This document shows, piece by piece, positions 8,820 to 17,138 of a stretch of 64,000 nt of DNA. The notes under the pieces are model-generated. The model saw only the letters and a program-made list of their open reading frames with translations. It had not been told where the DNA came from and searched no databases. Source of the DNA: Bacteroides sp. AN502(2024) (GTDB lineage: Bacteria > Bacteroidota > Bacteroidia > Bacteroidales > Bacteroidaceae); NCBI RefSeq assembly GCF_041227145.1, contig NZ_JBGFSP010000011.1, positions 1 through 64,000 of the forward strand. Direction: 5' to 3'. Within the stretch, counting starts at the first letter, position 1; each line of letters starts with the position of its first letter. A program made the translations under genes and the position numbers.

Positions 8820-9263
8820 ATGAAAACGAACACATTTAAATACTTCGGTTTGGCTTTGATGGCTATATTAATGGTCAGTTTTACCTCTTGCGAAGTGGAA
8901 ATAGACAGTTTCTATGATGATGATCATAATGGTGCAGGGTACTATAACCGTTCGGCAAATTTATGTAGCCGTATCTGGGTTAGTTTCTATCGGGACATGA
9001 ACGGTAATTATTGTCGTCAGGAATTGGACTTCTTTTTAGATCGTACCGGAATTGACTATATACGGGTGGAATATCCTAACGGAGCAGTAGAGCAACATGA
9101 ATATAATTTCCGTTGGAGCTGGGAAAATTATGCACAGACTTCCATTCGTATGTCATACGGACCGAATGATGTTTCATTTTTGGATGATGTGTACATCGGT
9201 GGGAACAGGTTAAGCGGTTATCTGGACGGACGAAATAACTTTGTAGAGTTTCAGGGGAAATGA
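8820..9263 (+). CDS. Small lipoprotein of unknown function
   Basis: 147 aa. The signal peptide ends in the lipobox FTSC, with Cys24 as the predicted lipidated residue. The mature part is rich in Tyr, Asp and Asn and looks like a small beta-sheet domain (LDFFLDRTGIDYIRVEYPNG, YIGGNRLSGYLDGRNNFVEF). Similar short Bacteroides lipoproteins are mostly uncharacterised. It stands alone. No terminator is evident after it; 9264-9470 is purine-rich and empty. Confidence 0.8.
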   Translation: MKTNTFKYFGLALMAILMVSFTSCEVEIDSFYDDDHNGAGYYNRSANLCSRIWVSFYRDMNGNYCRQELDFFLDRTGIDYIRVEYPNGAVEQHEYNFRWSWENYAQTSIRMSYGPNDVSFLDDVYIGGNRLSGYLDGRNNFVEFQGK

Positions 9264-9470
9264 TGAAGATGAAAAGGAAAGAAACAGAGGGAAAAGATCG
9301 TTTGAAGGATAACAATATACAGGTGAAAAGAGGAGGATGAGGAAGTTAAGATAGAAATAGGATAGTTATTAGGAACAAAAGAATAGGTAACGAAGTAAAA
9401 GTGTAATCGATAAGATTTCAGGATATACGAATTAGAGGATCAATAGGGCGTGAAATGAAAGCTTAAAAGT

Positions 9471-9501
9471 TTTGAACCGGACTAAATAGTTTTTATCTTT
9501 G
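9471..9501 (+). promoter_or_regulatory. Promoter of the AspT-like transporter
   Basis: TTTG (9471-9474), a 19-base spacer and TATCTTTG (9494-9501) give a near-ideal Bacteroides -33/-7 promoter, 23 bases before the ATG. Confidence 0.8.
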
Positions 9502-9524
9502 CGCCCTATTAGTTTGTTATATGC

Positions 9525-11189
9525 ATGGAGTGGTTATATAGTCTATTTGTCGAACATTCTGCCTTACAGGCTGTTGTGGTACTCTCTCTGATTTCTGCTA
9601 TTGGTCTGGGCTTGGGAAGGGTGCATTTCTGGGGCATTTCTCTGGGAGTCACTTTTGTCTTTTTTGCAGGTATTCTGGCCGGACATTTCGGGTTATCGGT
9701 TGATTCGCAGATGCTGAATTACGCAGAAAGTTTCGGATTGGTTATCTTCGTTTATTCTCTCGGTTTGCAAGTGGGGCCCGGTTTTTTCAGCTCTTTCTGT
9801 AAAGGAGGAGTGACGTTGAATATGTTGGCGCTGGGAGTCGTCCTGTTAGGGACATTGTTGACAGTGATAGCCAGTTATGTTACAGGCATACCGCTTCCCG
9901 ACATGGTCGGTATACTTTGTGGAGCAACGACAAATACTCCGGCATTGGGAGCTGCACAACAAACATTGAAACAGATGGGAATGGATAGCAGTAGTCCTGC
10001 TTTGGGATGTGCTGTAACTTACCCGATGGGGGTAGTCGGTGTGATTCTGGCTATTCTGTTAATCCGTAAAATATTGGTTCGCAAGGAAGATTTGGAAATA
10101 AAAGAGAAAGACGATGCGAACAAAACCTATATTGCTGCGTTTCAAGTACACAATCCTGCTATTTTCAATAAAAGCATCAAGGATATCGCTCACATGAGTT
10201 ATCCGAAGTTTGTGATATCCCGTTTATGGCGTGACGGACATGTCAGTATTCCGACTTCGGACAAAATATTGAAAGAAGGCGACCGTTTGCTGGTGATAAC
10301 AGCAGAGAAGGATGCTTTGGCACTGACCGTACTTTTTGGTGAACAAGAGAATACAGATTGGAATAAAGAGGACATTGACTGGAATGCGATTGACAGTGAA
10401 CTGATCTCACAGCGTATCGTCGTTACCCGTCCCGAACTGAACGGGAAGAGGCTTGGTTCACTCCGGTTGAGAAACCATTACGGCATTAACATCAGTCGTG
10501 TTTATCGTTCGGGGGTACAACTGCTTGCTACTCCAGGATTAATACTTCAGTTGGGCGACCGTTTGACGGTAGTGGGAGAGGCCGCTGCCATTCAAAATGT
10601 GGAAAAAGTATTGGGAAATGCCGTGAAAAGCTTGAAAGAACCTAATCTTGTTGTCATATTTATCGGCATCGTGCTTGGTTTGGCATTAGGAGCCATCCCT
10701 TTTTCCTTTCCGGGTGTCAGCACTCCTGTGAAGCTGGGATTAGCAGGAGGGCCGATTATTGTCGGTATTCTTTTGGGCACTTTTGGACCCAGAATACATA
10801 TGATTACTTATACTACCCGTAGTGCGAACTTGATGTTGCGTGCTTTAGGACTTTCCATGTATCTCGCCTGCCTGGGACTGGATGCCGGAGCTCAATTTTT
10901 CGACACCGTATTCCGTCCCGAAGGGTTATTATGGATTGCTTTGGGAGCCGGATTGACCATTATTCCAACAGTTTTGGTTGGTTTCGTGGCTTTTAAGATG
11001 ATGAAAATAGATTTCGGCTCTGTATCCGGTATGTTGTGCGGTAGTATGGCCAATCCGATGGCATTGAGCTATGTGAACGATACCATTCCCGGTGACAATC
11101 CATCTGTAGCCTATGCGACAGTTTATCCGTTGTGTATGTTCTTGCGGGTAATTATCGCTCAAGTGTTGCTGATGTTCTTGTTGAACTGA
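9525..11189 (+). CDS. AspT/YidE-YbjL-type transporter with two TrkA-C domains
   Basis: 554 aa. Two membrane halves of about five helices each (1-180 and 375-554) carry the AspT duplication motif, seen as GATTNTPALGAAQQTL in the first half and GSMANPMALSYVND in the second. Between them lie two RCK_C/TrkA-C domains (about 205-280 and 290-365; GDRLLVIT and GDRLTVVGE). Family members are antiporters or putative transporters of small anions and amino acids. The substrate here cannot be read from sequence. Confidence 0.88.
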   Translation: MEWLYSLFVEHSALQAVVVLSLISAIGLGLGRVHFWGISLGVTFVFFAGILAGHFGLSVDSQMLNYAESFGLVIFVYSLGLQVGPGFFSSFCKGGVTLNMLALGVVLLGTLLTVIASYVTGIPLPDMVGILCGATTNTPALGAAQQTLKQMGMDSSSPALGCAVTYPMGVVGVILAILLIRKILVRKEDLEIKEKDDANKTYIAAFQVHNPAIFNKSIKDIAHMSYPKFVISRLWRDGHVSIPTSDKILKEGDRLLVITAEKDALALTVLFGEQENTDWNKEDIDWNAIDSELISQRIVVTRPELNGKRLGSLRLRNHYGINISRVYRSGVQLLATPGLILQLGDRLTVVGEAAAIQNVEKVLGNAVKSLKEPNLVVIFIGIVLGLALGAIPFSFPGVSTPVKLGLAGGPIIVGILLGTFGPRIHMITYTTRSANLMLRALGLSMYLACLGLDAGAQFFDTVFRPEGLLWIALGAGLTIIPTVLVGFVAFKMMKIDFGSVSGMLCGSMANPMALSYVNDTIPGDNPSVAYATVYPLCMFLRVIIAQVLLMFLLN

Positions 11190-11192
11190 GAG

Positions 11193-11290
11193 GAGGGTGT
11201 GTCATAATGCCTGAATATAAAGATTTACCCCTGCCACAGATAGCTATAGCAGGGGGCATTTCTTCAAAAAGGGAATTTTGACACACCCTC
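11193..11290. repeat. Nested palindromic intergenic element
   Basis: Perfect 12-bp outer arms GAGGGTGTGTCA (11193-11204) and TGACACACCCTC (11279-11290). Inside lies a second hairpin CCCCTGC/GCAGGGG (11228-11255). At 98 bp it looks like a REP-like or MITE-like unit, and it may also act as the transporter's terminator (GGAATTTTG follows the inner hairpin). Confidence 0.6.
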
Positions 11291-11352
11291 TTTGAGTTAT
11301 TAAATAGTGATTTGGCGCTAGTAAATTGTAAATAGTAAAATAAGTAAATAAA

Positions 11353-13347
11353 ATGACTGCTCAAAGTAACATAACACCTGAAAGCATCGTGGGTGATCTT
11401 CGTTATCTGCAACTGCTTTCCCGAAGTTTCCCTACCATTGCCGATGCCAGTACGGAAATAATTAATTTGGAGGCTATCCTGAATCTGCCTAAGGGGACAG
11501 AGCATTTCCTGACCGATGTACATGGTGAATATGAAGCCTTCCAGCATGTGCTGAAGAATGCTTCGGGTGCGGTAAAACGTAAAGTAAATGAAATATTCGG
11601 CAACACTCTCCGTGAAGCTGAAAAGAAAGAAATCTGTACATTGATTTACTATCCCGAAGAAAAGCTCCAATTGGTGAAAGCCCGCGAGAAGGATTTGGAC
11701 GACTGGTATCTGATAACGTTGAACCAACTGGTAAAAGTCTGTCAGAACGTATCTTCCAAATATACCCGTTCGAAGGTACGCAAATCACTGCCTGCCGAAT
11801 TCTCTTATATCATTCAGGAGTTATTGCACGAATCGTCTATCGAACCGAACAAGCATGCTTATATTAATGTAATTGTCAGTACGATTATCTCTACGAAGCG
11901 TGCCGACGATTTCATTATCGCTATGTGCAATCTGATTCAGCGTCTGACTATCGATTCTCTTCATATCGTAGGCGATATTTATGACCGTGGTCCCGGTGCA
12001 CATATCATTATGGACACATTGTGCAACTACCACAACTTCGATATCCAGTGGGGAAATCATGATATTCTCTGGATGGGGGCAGCTTCCGGTAATGATAGTT
12101 GCATTGCCAACGTGATACGTATGTCCATGCGCTACGGTAATTTGGGCACGCTTGAAGACGGGTACGGAATCAATCTGCTTCCATTGGCTACTTTTGCAAT
12201 GGATACGTATGCCGATGATCCTTGTACGATTTTCATGCCGAAAATAAACTTTGCCGATGCTCATTATAATGAGAAGACTTTGCGTCTGATTACTCAAATG
12301 CATAAAGCCATCACCATTATTCAGTTTAAGCTGGAAGCCGAAATCATCGACCGTCGTCCGGAGTTTGGAATGGCTAACCGTAAACTTCTGGAGAAGATTG
12401 ATTTTGAACGTGGCGTCTTTGTATATGAAGGAAAAGAATATGCTTTGCGCGATACCAACTTCCCGACTGTAGATCCGGCAGATCCTTACCGGCTGACTGA
12501 AGAAGAACGCGAGTTGGTAGAAAAGATTCATTATTCATTTATGAATAGTGAGAAATTGAAGAAGCACATGCGCTGTCTGTTTACCTATGGCGGCATGTAT
12601 CTGGTTTCAAATTCGAATCTTCTTTACCATGCTTCTGTTCCTCTGAATGAGGATGGTAGCTTTAAGCATGTCAAGATACGTGGAAAAGAATACTGGGGAC
12701 GTAAATTGCTGGATAAATCCGATCAACTGATCCGTACTGCTTACTTCGATGAAGAAGGAGAGGAAGATAAGGAGTTTGCTATGGATTATATTTGGTATAT
12801 GTGGTGCGGTCCGGACGCTCCCTTGTTTGATAAGGATAAGATGGCGACTTTTGAGCGTTATTTTGTAGAAGATAAAGAGTTGCATAAAGAAAAGAAAGGC
12901 TATTATTACACATTGCGTGACCGGGAAGATATTTGTGACCGGATTTTGGCGGAGTTTGGAGCTTCAGGTCCTCACTCGCATATTATCAACGGTCATGTGC
13001 CTGTGAAAACGATTCAGGGAGAACAGCCCATGAAAGCCAATGGCAAGCTTTTTGTTATTGATGGTGGTTTCTCAAAAGCCTATCAGCCGGAAACGGGAAT
13101 TGCGGGATATACGCTTGTCTATCATTCTCATGGTATGCAGCTTGTACAGCACGAACCGTTCCAGTCCCGTCAGAAAGCCATTGAAGAGGGATTGGATATC
13201 AAGTCCACCAATTTCGTTCTTGAATTTAATTCGCAACGGATGATGGTGAAAGATACCGATAAGGGAAAAGAACTGGTGACTCAAATACAGGATTTGAAGA
13301 AATTGCTTGTTGCTTATCGTACCGGTTTGATAAAAGAAAAAGTATGA
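11353..13347 (+). CDS. fbp: Class III fructose-1,6-bisphosphatase
   Basis: 664 aa, the usual length for the Firmicutes/Bacteroidetes-type enzyme. It hydrolyses fructose 1,6-bisphosphate to fructose 6-phosphate in gluconeogenesis. The calcineurin-like metal site is visible: TDVHGEYEAF, GDIYDRGPGAH and QWGNHDILWMGA, plus histidines in GPHSHIINGHVPV. It begins at MTAQSNITPESIV, 63 bp after the palindromic element. Its stop codon overlaps the start of a 46-codon frame as ATGA. Confidence 0.96.
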   Translation: MTAQSNITPESIVGDLRYLQLLSRSFPTIADASTEIINLEAILNLPKGTEHFLTDVHGEYEAFQHVLKNASGAVKRKVNEIFGNTLREAEKKEICTLIYYPEEKLQLVKAREKDLDDWYLITLNQLVKVCQNVSSKYTRSKVRKSLPAEFSYIIQELLHESSIEPNKHAYINVIVSTIISTKRADDFIIAMCNLIQRLTIDSLHIVGDIYDRGPGAHIIMDTLCNYHNFDIQWGNHDILWMGAASGNDSCIANVIRMSMRYGNLGTLEDGYGINLLPLATFAMDTYADDPCTIFMPKINFADAHYNEKTLRLITQMHKAITIIQFKLEAEIIDRRPEFGMANRKLLEKIDFERGVFVYEGKEYALRDTNFPTVDPADPYRLTEEERELVEKIHYSFMNSEKLKKHMRCLFTYGGMYLVSNSNLLYHASVPLNEDGSFKHVKIRGKEYWGRKLLDKSDQLIRTAYFDEEGEEDKEFAMDYIWYMWCGPDAPLFDKDKMATFERYFVEDKELHKEKKGYYYTLRDREDICDRILAEFGASGPHSHIINGHVPVKTIQGEQPMKANGKLFVIDGGFSKAYQPETGIAGYTLVYHSHGMQLVQHEPFQSRQKAIEEGLDIKSTNFVLEFNSQRMMVKDTDKGKELVTQIQDLKKLLVAYRTGLIKEKV

Positions 13348-13484
13348 GTAAGACAATCAAATTTGATTTTTCTATGGAGGATATGCGTATCCTTCATAGA
13401 TACATTCATTCCGAAAAATATCATTGCAGTACTTTCTGCAATCATTGGGTTAATGGTAGAAAACACTACGATGTTTGTTTCTAA
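13344..13484 (+). CDS. Small ORF coupled to fbp (46 aa)
   Basis: Starts MSKTIKFDFSMEDMRILHRY; its ATG shares bases with the fbp TGA (ATGA). The arrangement suggests translational coupling. The C-terminus runs into the 22-bp tandem repeats at 13471, so it may be the front of a longer gene truncated by repeat insertion. No family recognised. Confidence 0.4.
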   Translation: MSKTIKFDFSMEDMRILHRYIHSEKYHCSTFCNHWVNGRKHYDVCF

Positions 13485-13535
13485 TCATCCCAATGTTTGT
13501 TTTTAATCATTGAGATGTTTGTTTTAATCATCCCA
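13471..13535. repeat. 22-bp tandem repeat, three units
   Basis: Units start at 13471, 13493 and 13515 and follow the pattern ATGTTTGTTTxTAATCATxx. The first and third end in CCCA and the second in TGAG; the last unit is one base shorter. The region from here to 13646 has no gene, only a short AGGATTA/TAATCCT hairpin (13603-13621). Confidence 0.85.
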
Positions 13536-13646
13536 ATGAAAAAATAATCTATCAGCATATTTGTTTACTAGTCATAATTCCTAATTTCAGACAATGTCCT
13601 ATAGGATTAAACTGTAATCCTGTCAACTAAAACAGAATCCTTTGTT

Positions 13647-13829
13647 TCAAGATGTTTTAAGGTGCTTAATGAGTTCCAATTGCATCCGCGTATCATCATT
13701 AATATCGTTATAATCGGCTTCTTAATATTCAGAAAGTTCTCTTGCAGGGCTTAACCATTTTTCTACAGTCATGTGTTCAAAAATGGTATCTTTATATTCT
13801 CCTTTTTGATATTTTCTTTGTGCATTGTC
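13647..13829 (-). pseudogene. C-terminal gene remnant with internal stop
   Basis: Minus-strand translation gives about 60 protein-like codons, beginning DNAQRKYQKGEYKDTIFEH, then TVEKWLSPARELSEY, a TAA, then EADYNDINDDTRMQLELI and a TGA. Composition and continuity across the single stop look like a decayed gene, and no intact start is present. It ends directly at the duplicated stretch 13822-13882. Family not recognised. Confidence 0.5.
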
Positions 13830-13857
13830 TGACTATAAAATCCGATGATATGGTGAA

Positions 13858-14457
13858 CTAAATTCTGCCTACGGAAATAGTCATTCCCGATGCACACAAT
13901 GTTATTTCATGCCAGAAATCTTTTCTTTTATCCAAGTCAACTTTTGCAAGGGTTAAAGTATATTGTTGCCCCTCTTTAGACCATTGACTGTTTGGGGAGT
14001 TGCACATTAACTCTATTTTTTGGAGCAATGTATCTTCAAGCGGATGAATAAATTCAAGAATTATTTCTTCTGAGTAATCTCCATTAAAGTTTGGTGGGCA
14101 TCCCATGGAAGAAATTATTTTGTATTCCGGGATTTGAAACCCTAAGACTTTTTCAGAAGTAGAATCTGCTAATAATGGCTGAGAAGGTTTGCAGGGAATT
14201 ATTTCAAGTTCAGACCAGTGTCCCCCATACCGTTCTTTTATATCATTTTCTTTAATCTCTGCATTTATAAAAAGAAGAGTAAAAAAAAGGACTGTCAAGG
14301 AAGAGAACAACGCCGCTGCAATAAATACCGCATTTAGCCACCAACTGTGTTCTTGACAGAATTCAATAGTAACAAAAACGACAAGTGCCAAAATACCTAT
14401 GGCAACAAGTATTATTCGTCCGATTCCTTTATTTATTTTCGTTGATAGTCCTTTCAT
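13858..14457 (-). CDS. Membrane-anchored hypothetical protein
   Basis: 199 aa from the ATG at 14457, 4 bases after the stop of the upstream gene; an in-frame ATG at 14484 would overlap it. Two close hydrophobic helices near the N-terminus (IILVAIGILALVVFVTI and FIAAALFSSLTVLFFTLLF) are followed by a soluble domain of about 130 residues. No family recognised. The last eight codons (MTISVGRI) are nearly repeated at 16271-16297. It is the last gene of the minus-strand run. Confidence 0.75.
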   Translation of the reverse strand: MKGLSTKINKGIGRIILVAIGILALVVFVTIEFCQEHSWWLNAVFIAAALFSSLTVLFFTLLFINAEIKENDIKERYGGHWSELEIIPCKPSQPLLADSTSEKVLGFQIPEYKIISSMGCPPNFNGDYSEEIILEFIHPLEDTLLQKIELMCNSPNSQWSKEGQQYTLTLAKVDLDKRKDFWHEITLCASGMTISVGRI

Positions 14458-14461
14458 GATA

Positions 14462-14776
14462 TTATATTTTAAGTTGTTCTTCAAAGTTGGCTACTAATAT
14501 AGCATCAGTCATAAAAAATACTCCAAGAAAAAATATAATTCCTATAATACTAAATCCAGTAAGTATAAGTATTCTTTTAAATTTTTTCTTATTTGTCAAA
14601 GAAGCCAAAATAAAAAGAATCAATACAAGTGGATAAATAACTAAGAATAAGTAAACATTTAATTCTCCATAGGAGATTCCTGTCGTCCTGCTAACATGTG
14701 ATAAAAATTCTATTCCAAAGTTTGTAATAGCATCGCAATTGTTTTGCACATTTTGAATTAATGAATTTATTTCCAT
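14462..14776 (-). CDS. Small membrane protein
   Basis: 104 aa. A soluble N-terminus of about 40 residues precedes two transmembrane helices (YLFLVIYPLVLILFILASL and ILILTGFSIIGIIFFLGVFF). It sits 13 bases after the 36-aa gene and 4 bases before the next, so it belongs to the same operon. No family recognised. Confidence 0.7.
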   Translation of the reverse strand: MEINSLIQNVQNNCDAITNFGIEFLSHVSRTTGISYGELNVYLFLVIYPLVLILFILASLTNKKKFKRILILTGFSIIGIIFFLGVFFMTDAILVANFEEQLKI

Positions 14777-14789
14777 GTTTTTCTATTTC

Positions 14790-14900
14790 TCAAATTTCAT
14801 AAGTTAAAAAGTCGCCTTTCATTTCTTTCATATATTCATCAAGACTTTCTATATAAAGGTATGTATCACTTGGCTGATGGTAAATTGTTATTTTATTCAT
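14790..14900 (-). CDS. 36-aa protein coupled to the glycohydrolase gene
   Basis: Starts MNKITIYHQPSDTYLYIESL and ends in LTYEI. Its ATG (14898-14900) overlaps the TGA stop of the ADP-ribosylglycohydrolase gene as ATGA, and the next gene follows 13 bases on. Tight packing and protein-like composition argue it is translated. It may be a complete micro-protein or the front of a shortened gene. Confidence 0.55.
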   Translation of the reverse strand: MNKITIYHQPSDTYLYIESLDEYMKEMKGDFLTYEI

Positions 14901-16171
14901 TGTTCTACTTCCTTTTTCACAAACTTCTTGTAAAAATTTTGCATTACTTCCACAAACTCAACAGGCAATCTTTTGATAACTTCCTCTTTAATAGGTTCAG
15001 GCACACCACCATAAAAGGCTTCTGCTATTCCACCAGTAATGGCTCCCATTGTATCAGCATCACCTCCTAATGAAACAGCCAAGCGGACTGCATTTTCAAA
15101 ATCTGTACTTTCTAAAAATGCAATGATAGATTCCGGTACCGACCCTTGACAAGTAGCATCAAACTGATAGGTGGGGCGGATTTCGTCACAAGTTCGGCTT
15201 AAATTATAACCAAAAGACATTTCTATGTAGTTCTTGATTTCTTCCTTACTTTTTCCTGTTTGAGCCAAAAAAATGCAAGCAGCCGTGGCTTGCGCTCCCT
15301 TTATCCCTTCAGGGTGATTATGGGTGATTTCAGCACTTTCTTTGGCTTTTTGCAATGTTTCTTCCAAGGTGTCAAATGCCCAGCCAACAGGACTTACACG
15401 CATAGCTGAACCATTCCCAAAACTATTGTAAGGTTGTGGATTTTCGCTTCTTAGCCAACTTCTGAACATTTTTCCATATCCAGCCGATGGATAGCGGTTC
15501 CCGTAGTCTTGCATAATACCTAATAAACTATCATTGGTCAGTAACCAATCAGCATTAGCAACAGTCATTACTGTATCATCTGTAAACTTTGAGAATGGAG
15601 TGAAAAGATTGAAATTTAAGTTTTTTTTATGATACGTTTCGTAAAAAGAGCCAATCATGTCGCCAGCCACAGCTCCTAACAAAGCTGTAGTGTTTAATAT
15701 CCCTAACAATCTTAATGTATTTATATCCTTACATCCATTGAAATAGCGTTCAAGTACTTTTTGAAACAAATTGTCTTCTTCAACTTCACAAAACAAAGTC
15801 ATGCACGAATGAACTTTCATTGCATCCAAATCTCCAAAAACATCTTTGGCATTGACACCTTGCAGGTTGAGGAATGTCGTTGTTATTTCTCTTAATCTTG
15901 CTCCAAGTATTGGATGCTGCAAATAAGCTTTGGCTTCTTCCAAATCTTCAATGCCATAATAAGTGGAATTATCGCTTGTTCCCAACCCTTTCAGTTGTGG
16001 GAATATGTACCATATCCAATGTGTCAGTTTTCGTCCATTCCTCACTTCTGTTAAAGCACTCTCGTACGTTCGTTCCTGTGCATCAACAAATCGTTTCAAA
16101 GAGTACTCCTCCCTTGGTTTGTTTTGTATCTTTTGAAGGGATTTCTTTTGTTTATCAAACCATTTAAACAT
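14897..16171 (-). CDS. DUF1810-ADP-ribosylglycohydrolase fusion protein
   Basis: 424 aa. Residues about 24-155 match the DUF1810 pattern (LKRFVDAQERTYESALTEVR, HWIWYIFPQLKGLG, HSCMTLF). From about 164 to the end it is an ADP-ribosylglycohydrolase of the DraG/ARH type: GAVAGDMIGSFYE, the metal-binding FTDDT (196-200) and GGDADTMGAITGGIAE near 370. Both parts look intact, so it should remove ADP-ribose from protein, nucleic acid or small-molecule targets. It sits at the head of a four-gene, tightly packed group. Confidence 0.88.
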   Translation of the reverse strand: MFKWFDKQKKSLQKIQNKPREEYSLKRFVDAQERTYESALTEVRNGRKLTHWIWYIFPQLKGLGTSDNSTYYGIEDLEEAKAYLQHPILGARLREITTTFLNLQGVNAKDVFGDLDAMKVHSCMTLFCEVEEDNLFQKVLERYFNGCKDINTLRLLGILNTTALLGAVAGDMIGSFYETYHKKNLNFNLFTPFSKFTDDTVMTVANADWLLTNDSLLGIMQDYGNRYPSAGYGKMFRSWLRSENPQPYNSFGNGSAMRVSPVGWAFDTLEETLQKAKESAEITHNHPEGIKGAQATAACIFLAQTGKSKEEIKNYIEMSFGYNLSRTCDEIRPTYQFDATCQGSVPESIIAFLESTDFENAVRLAVSLGGDADTMGAITGGIAEAFYGGVPEPIKEEVIKRLPVEFVEVMQNFYKKFVKKEVEQ

Positions 16172-16270
16172 AATCAGAACATTTTATTAAATTCCTATAA
16201 AGATAAAGACTTTTTTAATTTTCTCCAAATACTATCCAATCTGTATTGTCCGACTATAAGATCCAATAAA

Positions 16271-16300
16271 TTAAACTCTTCCTATGGAAATAGTCAGCTT
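16271..16300 (-). pseudogene. Tail fragment of a paralogue of the 13858 gene
   Basis: Minus-strand codons read KLTISIGRV then stop, against MTISVGRI then stop in the intact gene. Similarity continues through the flanking DNA (16243-16296 with 13822-13882). A second copy of that gene or cassette once ended here. The rest of 16172-16331 shows nothing coding. Confidence 0.6.
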
Positions 16301-16331
16301 TTATTTTGAATTAACAGATTTTGCTGACGCT

Positions 16332-16514
16332 TTACATTCTCTTAAAATCCTTTCTGCATTGGTTACAATGATAAATGTCCTCTTTGTAACTTTTAAACCA
16401 TATAAGAAATAGCAATATAGGATTTTGAATATGACATGATATTCCTTTGGCTTCAAGATTCGCTTTGTATTCATCTGCCAAGATGGGATTTTCACAATGT
16501 ATTAATAATTTCAT
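16332..16514 (-). CDS. DUF2007-like small protein
   Basis: 60 aa from the ATG at 16514. MKLLIHCENPILADEYKANL followed by EAKGISC resembles the DUF2007 (putative signal-transducing protein) pattern of a short beta-alpha unit. The C-terminus has CNQCRKDF, a half zinc ribbon. It is shorter than usual for the family, so it may be truncated. It lies 13 bases after the upstream gene on the same strand. Confidence 0.45.
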   Translation of the reverse strand: MKLLIHCENPILADEYKANLEAKGISCHIQNPILLFLIWFKSYKEDIYHCNQCRKDFKRM

Positions 16515-16527
16515 AAGCACTACTTAT

Positions 16528-17130
16528 TTATCTAAATCCTTTTATTTCTATTCTATTCTTTTGCTCTTGATTTTTGCACAAGTTTGCAAATTCATCTCTC
16601 ACCTGTTTTTGGGCAATGAAAAATCCGTCAAGAATAGATTTTAAATACTCATTGTAATTAGGGATATTGCAAGCAAAATATGTTACCATTTGACAATGTG
16701 TAGCAATGAATCCTTTTTTCTTATTTATAGTATATAAGTTTGTGATTGCGCTACTTTCATTTGCTTTGTTAACGGCTTGTTTCAGATAGTCTGCATCAGG
16801 GTCATTTATGTTTATTCCTCCCCATGCAACATCATAAATCCAAATGATATGGCTATCATTACTCGCATCTATCTTAAATTCCTCTCCTTGATATTTAAAA
16901 CAGATGCTATTTTCATCGTTTATTTCATATTGGCAACCAATATCTGCTAGCGTTTTAATTAACAAATTTCTCGTCTGATTCTCTTCTTTGTTGATAGCAT
17001 CATTAACGGCTTCATTCTTTTTTTCGTAATCAGATTTCTTGTTTTTATCATTTTCAATGGCATATCCCACTCTGCCAAAGAAATAAGCGGCAAATATAAA
17101 TATAATGCCTAATACTATCCAGCTTTCCAT
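16528..17130 (-). CDS. Membrane-anchored hypothetical protein
   Basis: 200 aa. One N-terminal transmembrane helix (WIVLGIIFIFAAYFFGRVGY), a charged helical stretch to about 55, then an alpha/beta domain (LLIKTLADIGCQYEIND, ICFKYQGEEFKIDAS) reminiscent of YbjN/type III chaperone-like folds. No firm family. It sits 8 bases after the 720-aa gene and is likely co-transcribed. Confidence 0.7.
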   Translation of the reverse strand: MESWIVLGIIFIFAAYFFGRVGYAIENDKNKKSDYEKKNEAVNDAINKEENQTRNLLIKTLADIGCQYEINDENSICFKYQGEEFKIDASNDSHIIWIYDVAWGGININDPDADYLKQAVNKANESSAITNLYTINKKKGFIATHCQMVTYFACNIPNYNEYLKSILDGFFIAQKQVRDEFANLCKNQEQKNRIEIKGFR

Positions 17131-17138
17131 GTTTTGAG

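Noticed and set aside
13374..13397. fbp terminator
   Set aside because: A good hairpin with one mismatch, but no T-run follows and it lies inside the coupled small frame.
13471..13535. CRISPR array
   Set aside because: Units are directly adjacent with no spacers and there are no cas genes; the same holds for 39719-39830.
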